Positions 55,301 through 64,000 of a stretch of DNA of 64,000 nucleotides are shown piece by piece (position 1 is the first letter of the stretch; the number at the start of each line of letters is the position of its first letter). The translations under genes were made by a program, and so were the position numbers. Source of the stretch: Pseudeuparius sepicola (lineage: Eukaryota; Arthropoda; Insecta; Coleoptera; Anthribidae); NCBI GenBank assembly GCA_963920635.1, contig OY987299.1, positions 117,801,373 through 117,865,372 of the forward strand. Direction: 5' to 3'. Under the pieces are notes generated by a model. That model was given only the letters and a program-made list of their open reading frames with translations, had not been told where the DNA came from and ran no database searches.

Positions 55301-57792
55301 GCTCTATAGGCAAGAATAATTCAAAACTAATTTTAATATTATAATGTAGGTAGGTACGTGATGGGGTATGAAACAGCATGCCAAAGCTAGAAATGTTTAG
55401 TGGGATCTATAGATTTTATTTGATTTTGTAAGCCTGATCTGAAAGGTCTTAAGAGGTTTAGATAATCCAGGAAGAAATTACTATATTTTTTACTACAACA
55501 ATAGTACTTCTGCCGAGTCAGAAACAAATTAGTAAATTCACACTTTTCACTGTTCCTTGTCTACAAATATTTCCTTCTTATTACCAGTTTTATAAGCGTT
55601 AAAAATCTCTGTGCCAGAAAGGAAAGAAACAATTATTTGCATTCTGAAACCTTCACGGATCTAAACTGATTTGTACTTCAAACAATGACTAATTAGCTAC
55701 GAATCTATTTATTTTTTGCTCATTAACCACATCTTCTTATTGAGGTTTTAAGATTGCGCCTATACAGGATACTGGTTTAAAGGCTTTGTAAATTGAATTT
55801 TTTGATTGTAATGTCACGAAGATTTGCAATATTTCCGGGGAAAAATATACAAGTATTAACCGGGGTCTCTGAACTTTAAAGAAATGGTTATTTGTGCACA
55901 AATCGGAAAAATCTAGTACAGGTAGGTAATCGCATTTGTAATTTATTATAAATGATGGAGAAACTATAATACGCAAAAACTTTTAATATCAATTACGGTT
56001 TCTGTATAAACAGGAGATAATGTTTGAATAGCAGCTTGTTAAATAATTTCACTTGACTGAAACGAAAATCGAATCAAATTACACACATATTTTAAGCACA
56101 GGATTTACAAGAGATTGTATTATTTAAGCCGGCATTTTAGATATTTACTATATTAGCAATATTTTGTTAAGAAAGTGAATGTGAAGTATCTACCTTCATT
56201 CAAGATTTCCGTACCCAAATATATTATTACTAAGCGAGTGTGAATAAAGAATTTGAAAGGTGTGCAAATAAGTATCTAATTTTATTTATTAGGCATGGCA
56301 CTAATGTGAAACAGGTATCATCATAAAGATGCTATTACGAATGGGCACAGTAGTAATCGACAATCGTAAATTGATTATTTAATTGATCGAACTTTTACTT
56401 TTGCTCAGATTATTTTTGTATGGGGCCTTGTGTCAAACCGATCGTAATTTTTAAAGTCTTACATAAATTGTATAATATAGCAGAGTCGATATTTTTGTTC
56501 CTCGAATATAGATTTAGAAAGTCAAGGGCTGCATCTATATTAGCGCAAAATTAATACTACAGGGCGTACATTTAAGTATATCCACGGGCAAAAAATCACG
56601 AATATCTAATAGATAGCAATATTTTGCCAATGAAAATAATAATACAGTTGCCGTGTCTATGAAATTAAAATAATAATAATTTGTGTACAACAATTCTCGG
56701 TAATAACAGATCAAGAAGCAATTTATGATAATGAATGACCCAAACAATAATAAAATCAACAAGCAATAATTATTGTTGCAATATCACGATCTGTAGATTT
56801 TTTTGTGCTGATAAATAGAATGCCTATATGTGTAATGACAAAAGCATTTTTTAGATATTCAGTGGGTTACTATTATACCTAAATAGGCACCGACATTTAA
56901 TTATGCAACTAAACTAATTTTAAAAAATAGGTTCTACTCTGATTTCAAAACACTTCTTCGTTGCTAGAATAATGTCCAAACTTTTGATATATGTATTATA
57001 AAATCTAAAAGTCTTTACTTTGGTCTAAATATAGGAGACACCTCGTGAAAGAAGTACGCTATAAAGGACCCATTGTTGCAAGAGTATTTTCATTGTAATA
57101 GATTTACTAAAAAAATTCGTTTTACTAGATTTATTAAGAAATCTCAGGATCCCAAAATACCATAAAACTTCACCAGTTCGAGTCTGTCGAGAGACAGGCA
57201 GAATGTACGTAACAAATGGAATGTACGTAACAAATGGAATTTCTATTATTTTGCACCGAAATAAAAAAAACTGACTATGCCATTGCATTAGGCATGTCGT
57301 GAAACCAAAATAGGGCTTAAAAACTTCATGCAGATATCGTGGTATACGAGGGGGAGTCGAAAACTCAAACGAGGCACGAGAGTGAAGTACTCTTACTTTG
57401 GGTAGTAGAGAAAACTGGTATAAGGGAAAGTTGCAATGAAAAAGAATACATAAATATAAAATCATAGCTTTCTAAAAAATATTTTTTATCGTTAATTGCA
57501 GTTAAAAACTAAAAAAAACGGGCCTGAGTGATTGATTTAATTTACAATACCATACCAAGCACATTATGCAGACTTTTTTTATTCAAACAGCCTCACAAAG
57601 TCTGTAGTTATGAAACTTGGACACTATTTTGCGTATCGCAACAAAAAATTGCTTGTTTAACGTGTTCTCTGGATTTTTCATATTCCCAAATAAATAATAG
57701 CCAAATAATTGGTAGAATTATGATGGCGTAAATTTACCTTGAGAGCAAATGAGAAAACTGCAACTAAAATTTTTTTAATAGGCCATGATTTT
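52369..57792. other. Non-coding, AT-rich
   Basis: About 5.4 kb with no recognisable gene. At 53.94-54.11 kb a stretch beginning TATGTATGTATGTGTGGGTC, with CTGACATCCGATCGAGCTGA, has the look of a common dispersed insect repeat. 53.53-53.58 kb is an ATTATATA-type low-complexity tract. Confidence 0.45.
57203..57239. repeat. Tandem 18-bp duplication
   Basis: GAATGTACGTAACAAATG occurs twice in tandem. Confidence 0.85.
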
Positions 57793-57829
57793 GTATGTAT
57801 GTATGTATGTACCTATGTATGTATGTATA
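57793..57829. repeat. TATG tetranucleotide microsatellite
   Basis: Nine or so GTAT/TATG units, broken once by ACCTATG. It continues on the other side of the element 57830-58153. Confidence 0.9.
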
Positions 57830-58153
57830 CAGGATGGTCACTCTTATAGTGCATACCATTGGGATATCCGAAACGGTAAGAGATACAGCGTGGGTTGAAT
57901 TAGAGAAAAGTTGCGTTTTTGTATGCCTTTTAATAATCTGAAAATAAATCTAAGATATCTTGGGTAGTTCCTGAAATATTCCTGAAAAACTGAAAATATG
58001 CGTTTTCTTTATTCCTTCATAACTTTTTTATATGTAATTGAAAATTTATGAAACCTGGCAATCTTACATTTCTCGATGTGAGCTTTTCAATGAAAATGTC
58101 AAATAATTTCTACGCCAACTAGATTCTGAAATTCTGTAAGAGTGATCACCCTG
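57830..58153. mobile_element. Short TIR element inside a TATG microsatellite
   Basis: CAGGATGGTCACTCTTA opens and TAAGAGTGATCACCCTG closes; TA on both sides. GTATGTATGTATG-type repeats lie immediately outside both ends (57793-57829 and 58156-58168), so it inserted in, or seeded, the microsatellite. Confidence 0.7.
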
Positions 58154-58422
58154 TATATGTATGTATAGTTTTTCATTGCAAACAACTTTCTTTGATAGCA
58201 TTTTTCTTTACGACGCAAAATAAGGGTTCTTTACTCTTGCGACGCGTTTAATTTTTTGACTCCCCCTCGTATACCACGATATTTGATTGAAGTGTTGGGG
58301 GCCCTATTCTAGTTTCAGGACATGCTCAATGTAGCCCCATGCTCAGTTTCTTTTTATTTCGGCGCAAAATGCGAAAAAGAAACCATTTGTTGTCTACATT
58401 GTGCCGGTCACTGTATATCTAA

Positions 58423-59145
58423 CAGTGTGTCCCAATTTGATACTGGACACATCAGAAATATATGAAGGGCAAGGAAAACAAATGGTCTCTATTTTTTTAT
58501 TGGTAGTCCCAAGGGAGAGTATCCCATAGGCGGTAGTATTTGGATGGGGTAATTATTTCATGGCCTGCTATGATTTCTTATAATAGCAAAATTTCAAGAA
58601 ACCCCATTAGGGATTTTTTACGACAAAATGTTATTAAGAAAACTTGTTCAGAATGAAAAACTGAGTGGATTCTCAAAATTTCAAAAGTCTAGGCCTACTT
58701 TGATTTTTAGATTTATCTCCCAGTTTTTTCTTAAAAAAGTGTCCTTTCTGGAGCTTTCTCGTCAAAATTTTATTTTTTCATGATAATCAAGTTCCCTTAA
58801 TAATATTTCGACGTAAAAGCACCAGAAAGGACACATTTCTAAGAAAAAAGTGGAAGAAAAAGACGAAAAAGCTAAAAATCAAAGTAGGCCTAGACTTTTG
58901 AAATTTTGCAAATCTACAAGTTTTCTTAATAAAATTTTTTTCGTAAAAAATCCCTAATACGGTAAATCGAAAATTTGCTATTTTAAAAAATCCTAGCAGG
59001 CCATGAAATAATTACCCCATCCAAATACCACTGCCTACAAGATACTTTCCTTTGGGACTACCAATTAAAAAATATAGACCATTTGTTTTCCTTGTCCTTC
59101 ATAGAGGTATTTCTGAGGTGTCCAGTATCAAATTGGGACACACGG
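58423..59145. mobile_element. Foldback element, CAGTGTGTCCC
   Basis: CAGTGTGTCCCAATTTGATA opens and TATCAAATTGGGACACAC closes. Arms of about 300 bp share GACCATTTGTTTTCCTTG. The outer ends have drifted and TA is seen only on the right. Confidence 0.8.
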
Positions 59146-59896
59146 TATAAGTGAATATAATCAAACCGTATTCTAATGCAAAAAAAAAACGCTGCCAATA
59201 GATTCACTACCACTCATCACATTTTTTTTAAATCCATTATAGCACAACAGTAAATTCCAATAGTTCCCACAAATCATAAAAGAATTATCGAATCCGACAC
59301 TATTTTTGCCTTTAAATATGCTCTCCCAAACATTATAGGTATTATTTAGGTACTTTTTTCCCAATATTACTTAAATGGATTAATTCATCTATTACTATTA
59401 TGAAATTCGCCCTTTTGACCACCCCTTGATGATTGACGATTTTTCTCCATAACGTATTGAAACGTCAATTTCAATTTTTTTCTTGATTTTTTAATTTTTT
59501 TTAGTTTTGAAAATTAGGACTAGAACCGCAAAAATCTCAATTTTTTTAGCTTTTTCAGCCATACTTTTATCTCAATTATTGTAAAAGTACAAAAAATAAA
59601 AATTACAAAAACCATCATCAAAATCATGCTATAACTAGTAGTTTGCAAAAACTAGTCGAGTCCTGTTTGGCAGGCAACCAACAATAATTACCACTTTTAT
59701 AGTCTGGATACATTAATAATTAAATTTTTCAACAAGAATGGACTTGCCTGGTTATTGCATTGGACCCCTCAATTGGATATCTACATAAAAAATTGTTAAA
59801 TAATAAAAAAAAATCCCACGAGGCGGACTTTATGCGCGACACTGTATTTTAGGTGTAAGTAGTAGCAATGCCAGTAGTACAAACATTTTGACTATT

Positions 59897-60196
59897 CAGT
59901 AGGCCTATTGTCTGCGGGTGGCGGAGTGGAGCTGGAGCGACAAAAAGAGAAAGAACGGGAGTAATCCGAAGAGGCAGAAGGAACGTCTTATAGCAGGCGT
60001 CGTCTGCGGCGGCCCGACCAGTCCGCAGTAGTTGTTCGGCAGGCGACGAACGGCGGCTAGTGCTCGACTTCGCGGCGCGGATATGCTCGCGGGACCGCGG
60101 CGGGCGGCGAGGACACGAACCCCGCATCCCCAGTGGAAAATGTGGGCGGATTCCCGCCGCTTTTCGGATTAGTTGATGTGTATATGCTCGGAGAAG
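59897..60196 (+). promoter_or_regulatory. Candidate promoter / GC-rich first exon of a plus-strand gene
   Basis: A sharply GC- and CpG-rich block in AT-rich DNA contains an arthropod-type initiator (TTCAGTAGG, near 59895) and ends in a strong donor, GAGAAG/GTGAGTACT, at 60196/60197. Within it there are short upstream reading frames and late ATGs at 60176 (MCICSEK, phase 0) and 60184 (MLGE, phase 1) that run into the donor. I infer a largely 5'-untranslated first exon whose next exon is outside the window or unrecognised. No protein family can be assigned. The 92-codon minus-strand ORF over it is a composition shadow. Confidence 0.4.
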
Positions 60197-60901
60197 GTGA
60201 GTACTTTTTTAAATCAGGACGTTGTCATTTTGACATGTGCATAAAAATTCGTAAAAATTCGTAAGCCAATCAAAAACACTTTTCTTACTATAATTTTGAC
60301 TCCCGTTATACTATAGAGTCCCTGAATTTTAGAAGCAATTAATGTTAATCTTGAAAATAATTTGCCAGTCATTCGAAAAAATGCAGGGTGTCCTACTTTA
60401 AAACTGTACAAATCCGAACAATCTTCATTTTTGGAGATAATCGCCTAAACCGCTTCTTTTGAACTTCCTGCCATTTTCAAAATGCAAATTCAGGGCCGGC
60501 TGCGATTTTTTTATACCCACGATTTTCACGAAAACCATTTAGCGATCTTTTTATTTAAAATTTGACCCCATAGCGTTAATCAGAACATCCCAAAAGGGAG
60601 TTCTATCAAGTCACGTGTGCCATGGAATCCCCTCAAAACAGTGGAGTGGTCAATAGGACCACTCAAGGTGTTGGTGTGCAAAAAGGCCAATACAAAATAT
60701 ACAATGTGTTCTTATCTGTGCCATCTCAAATTACTGAATTTTTGGAACTTTATACGGGTCAAAAATCGAGTAGGTATATCAAAACCGCTCCACACACTAT
60801 AAACGAACTAAATCTAAAAAATACAGAAGCCTGCCAGTCAGTAAGTCCATATCAGTTAAGGTGGCTGGTGTGCCACAAGGAAACGCACCGAAAATGTACA
60901 T

Positions 60902-62026
60902 CACGGGCGTAGCCAGGATTTAGTTTTGGGGGGGGTTTAGTTTGAGAAGTAAATAAAACAACAAAAATATACTTACATGAAATTTAATATCTATATATTC
61001 ATCCGAAAAACTACGACATATTTTATAAAGTTCTTAACTTTAAATGAAATGGATAAATTAATTTCGTTCCTCTGCGCTAAATCTAAAACCATTAAAGAAG
61101 AAATCTTCGGCTTTTTCTTTTAAATCTATCCACTACTTCATCTGCATGAATTTCTGTTCCAAGTGAATGTTCATTAACCATTAAGTCTGTTTTCACTTGT
61201 AGTGTTTCGTAAATAGTTTTTCAGTCTCCTTAGGCTCGAGAAAGACCTTTCTGGGGTAGCAGTGGATACAGGAATGGTAGCCAAGATTTGTAGTAATGTG
61301 TAAATATTAGGATAAAGGTTTTTATCGCACATACCTAGGCATTCCAAACTAGATTTCGGGGTAGGCAGTCTTCTTATCAGCATGCAAGGTAGCTGAAGCT
61401 TTGATAGCTAAATCCAAATTTGTTTCTTTATTAGAAACCCCTTGACCTTGACTACACCACTTTGTCCAGTAGTCCATACCTTTAGGTTTATCACCCTTCC
61501 TTTTTTTCCCCTCCATTTTTCGACAGTAATAATGATTCACATATCTATCCTTAACAAGGTCATCGAATAACAGTGCACTAAAATTACTCACTTACACGGT
61601 ACCCTTAATTCTCTTCACTATTCGTTCACCACTTTTCACTTTTATTCGCTTCGAGTTCGCATGGAACAATACTGCCGTAAGCGCGGTCACGCGCCGCGGC
61701 GCCGCTTATATAGCAGCCCAGTAGCCGTCCAGAAACTTCCACGAACTTCCACAAAGTTCCGCTCATTTCGACCTAGGGGCGTGGCGAATAATCGAGAAAC
61801 AACGCAAAGTGTCCCTACAATACAAAATAGTTCGGCTGCAACTGCGTCTGCCTCTCGTCAAAAGATGGCGCTAGGCGCTACTATTACTACATATATTCAA
61901 ACGTAATAATAATTTAACTCTTCACTCCTCGTATATTTTCGGTATAATATTAGGTAATATTTTGCTTATTTCGGGGGGGGGGGGGGGGGGTTGAACCCCC
62001 GAAACCCCCCCTTGGCTACGCCCGTG
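60902..62026. mobile_element. Non-autonomous hAT element with perfect 8-bp target duplication
   Basis: Termini CACGGGCGTAGCCA and TGGCTACGCCCGTG are inverted repeats. The target duplication ATGTACAT lies at 60894-60901 and 62027-62034. Poly-G/poly-C runs lie near both ends. The interior carries fragments of a hAT transposase on the minus strand. At 1125 bp the element is far shorter than an autonomous hAT. Confidence 0.93.
61084..61516 (-). pseudogene. hAT transposase remnant, internally deleted
   Basis: An N-terminal piece begins at the ATG at 61516 (MEGKKRKGDKPKGMDYWTKW). It is joined by deletion to the C-terminal dimerisation segment, which includes VSTATPERSFSSLRRLKNYL and RNTTSENRLNG. 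A frameshift follows directly, after which another frame continues with MVNEHSLGTEIHADEVVDRF to a stop. The catalytic core is absent, so the element could move only in trans. Confidence 0.85.
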
Positions 62027-62039
62027 ATGTACATATCAT

Positions 62040-62061
62040 CACAGACCTGTATAGGTCTGTG
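62040..62061. repeat. 22-bp micro-palindrome with 7-bp flanking duplication
   Basis: The palindrome runs CACAGACCTGTATAGGTCTG plus TG. ATATCAT stands on each side (62033-62039 and 62062-62068). It lies directly beyond the hAT element 60902-62026. Confidence 0.7.
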
Positions 62062-62691
62062 ATATCATCTTAGATAGTGACTTTGTTGAGAAAGGTCCAA
62101 TAATTTAAATTGTTTTTATTTGTTAGTTGGCATTTTGCAAAGAAATACATTACTTTTGTGTTTATCAATATTTTTTCAATGATTCCAGAGCACTCTTGAT
62201 CCGTATAAGTTTTATAAAATTTCCGAATATTGAGATAGCTCAGAGAAAATTACCCTGTATATGTTTGTAGTAAATCTTTTCACACCAACATTTTGAGTTG
62301 TCCTGTTGACCAGTCAACTGTTTTGAAGGGATTCCATGGCAAACTTGACTCGCCAGATGTCTTCAAAATTACTATTTTGCTCAACTTTGGCACCATATAT
62401 ACAGAATGGAACTCCCTGTATAAATATTTTTCCAATTTGGTATATGGGGGTTTTGGGGTGTTCTGATTAACGCTGTGGTGTCAGATTTTAAATAAAAAAA
62501 TCTCTAAATGGTTTTCGTGAACATCGGGGGTATAAAAAAATCGCAGCTGGCTCTCGATTTGCATTTTGAAAATGGCAGGAAGGCCAAAAGAAGCGGTTTT
62601 TGAAGACCTTTCAAACAAAAAAAAGTTTAGGCGATTATCTGCAAAAATGAAGATTTTACGGATTTGTACAATTATAAAGTTGGACACCCTC

Positions 62692-63653
62692 TAGATAGCA
62701 AGTAGTTTCAGTTATGGTTTCATGTCTGGAGTAAATTCAACTGGTGATCGTACTGTATGTATACAAGAAGTCTAAAATTTTGGTGATTTGCGTTATTTTC
62801 GTCCGGCTATTTTATACAATAACTTTACTATTATTTTTATTTTTTAGGAAAAATCCCCTTAACAGAAATAAAAAGAACAACAAGTACATAATTATCGAAA
62901 TTTTGGAACTTCTCCCTTTCGGAATAGGTCAAATCCGCGTTATAAAAAGCAAACATACTTTCTAATAATGAACGTTTTTCAAAATATTAATTCCTCACTC
63001 GACGTTGGAAGTTGGAATTACATACTTAGAAAATATGTACCTATGACTCTTGACCCATAATAGTATTTAACATACCTCGTCATCATTTAGAATAATTATA
63101 TCTTATAAAAATGTCGAAATTAAAAAATATTTAAAAATGTTGTTTTAAAATAATTAGGTTGGTTTTGAGGTTAATATATTAAAATTATTTACATCTATTT
63201 AAAAAAATCAGCCTTTTTTAGGTATCAAAAAATATTACAGGTTGTTTTTGTTTAAAGAAACAATTTTTTTAACATTCGGTAATAACTTGCTGCCAATGGA
63301 ACCACTACTTCCACTCACCATTTTTTAACAACTTTTTAGTAATAAATACCAATATTTCACAAAAATCCCAGAATATGCAGATATATTTTCAGATTTTCAT
63401 CCCCTCGTAACTAATAACCAATCTTAGTCACATTGTTTCTTTAAATAATAGCAAAATTGTACCCCTTGCCCCACTTCCCTTTATTCCGTTAGTTAAAAGT
63501 AAATTCCAATATTTATAAGTAGTACCTACCTACAGAACATATTGGACACTTTTTTTTGTCTCATCCCCTCTTAATTTTGATTTCGTTAAAATTTAATGTA
63601 CAGTTCTTGTTTTTGGTTTTATATAAACAGGTGTGCATGCCATAGATTTAGTA
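62692..63653. other. Non-coding, AT-rich
   Basis: No exon, motif-bearing ORF or element border was seen between the 60.4-62.7 kb foldback and the 63.66-kb micro-palindrome. The same holds from 63701 to the window end. Confidence 0.45.
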
Positions 63654-63660
63654 CTAATAG

Positions 63661-63693
63661 CAAAGTCTATAGAGAAATATTCTCTAGACTTTG
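63661..63693. repeat. 33-bp micro-palindrome with 7-bp flanking duplication
   Basis: Starts CAAAGTCTATAGAGAA and ends TTCTCTAGACTTTG. CTAATAG stands on each side (63654-63660 and 63694-63700). Its ends match the outer termini of the 26518-27464 element, including CTCTAGACTTTG. Confidence 0.75.
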
Positions 63694-64000
63694 CTAATAG
63701 GGACGCACGCACAGCGGTGTAAGTACTTGGTAATTCTTTACCTTTTTTTCAAGGTATATCAGATTTGGCTCCTGATATACTCAAAGCTTTACAAAAAAAT
63801 ATTTTGGTCTATGTTGTTAGGATTCACCGTATTAATCAAAATGGCAAAATGTCATACCATGGACCGCAAACAATTTTATATTACTGATAATAATGTAAGC
63901 TAAACACAAAACACATAATATTATTATTTGCATGGATTCTAGCTACCTCAAAACAATCCTTTGAATAATTTAACCTATTTGAATAACTTCTTAACTTATT

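Larger units (their letters stand above)
60384..62691. mobile_element. Long inverted-repeat element, host of a nested hAT
   Basis: Left end CAGGGTGTCCTACTTTAAAA pairs with right end ACTTTATAA-type text closing in GGACACCCT. The arms, about 230 bp on each side, include the shared text GTTAATCAGAACATCCC. The spacer is interrupted by the hAT insertion 60902-62026. A related fragment occurs near 38.25-38.35 kb. No transposase of its own was seen. Confidence 0.75.

Noticed and set aside
57025..57465. 146-codon minus-strand ORF
   Set aside because: No recognisable domain, no splice or promoter context, cysteine/phenylalanine-rich chance frame.
59849..60127. 92-codon minus-strand ORF in the GC-rich block
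   Set aside because: Arg/Pro/Ser-rich composition artefact; the donor and initiator favour the plus strand.

Overview
The window is arthropod nuclear DNA, almost certainly from an insect. It is AT-rich, has very long introns with canonical GT/AG borders, and is packed with transposon remnants. No bacterial-type genes, tRNA, rRNA or CRISPR array were seen. The order of insect cannot be fixed from the sequence.

The backbone is one minus-strand host gene. Thirteen small exons (48-217 bp) between 40709 and 10980 join in a single unbroken reading frame of about 528 codons. They encode the middle and coiled-coil core of the SRCIN1/p140Cap - KIAA1217 (Sickle tail) family, known in flies and mosquitoes as the 'coiled-coil domain-containing protein CG32809/AGAP005037' group. 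Neither the protein start nor the stop codon is in view. Introns reach about 10 kb and hold most of the mobile DNA.

Upstream of the first visible exon, at 43793-41430, a minus-strand four-exon gene encodes two C2H2 zinc fingers and the DNA-binding-like part of a family otherwise linked to MULE-type transposases. All its splice phases fit, so it may be a domesticated transposon gene. At 59.9-60.2 kb a GC-rich block with a strong GTGAGT donor looks like a plus-strand first exon.

Mobile DNA falls into groups. (1) One Penelope-like retroelement (46225-48685: RT plus GIY-YIG, 12-bp target duplication, inverted terminal repeats) and two small units of the same architecture (about 42.1-42.6 kb and 51.69-52.36 kb). 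All three carry a CTGATGA-stem-GAAA motif resembling a hammerhead ribozyme core. (2) hAT-type elements and MITEs with 8-bp target duplications at 12.7, 30.6, 39.7, 42.9 and 60.9 kb, plus a hAT relic at 29.0 kb and a hAT-derived element at 26.5 kb. (3) Many long inverted-repeat (foldback) elements, mostly bounded by TA-CAGGGTG...CACCCTG-TA, at 4.9, 13.6, 16.3, 22.9, 24.7, 29.2, 44.1, 48.8, 50.1, 57.8, 58.4 and 60.4 kb. (4) A repeated 1.2-1.3 kb element at 18.0 and 36.3 kb with a degenerate coding segment. (5) Micro-palindromes of 22-33 bp flanked by 7-8 bp direct repeats (5769, 62040, 63661), possibly a tiny mobile unit or a terminus-only relic.

The most interesting signals are the micro-palindromes, the three Penelope-type units, the nested hAT inside a foldback at 60.4-62.7 kb, and the transposon-derived zinc-finger gene.
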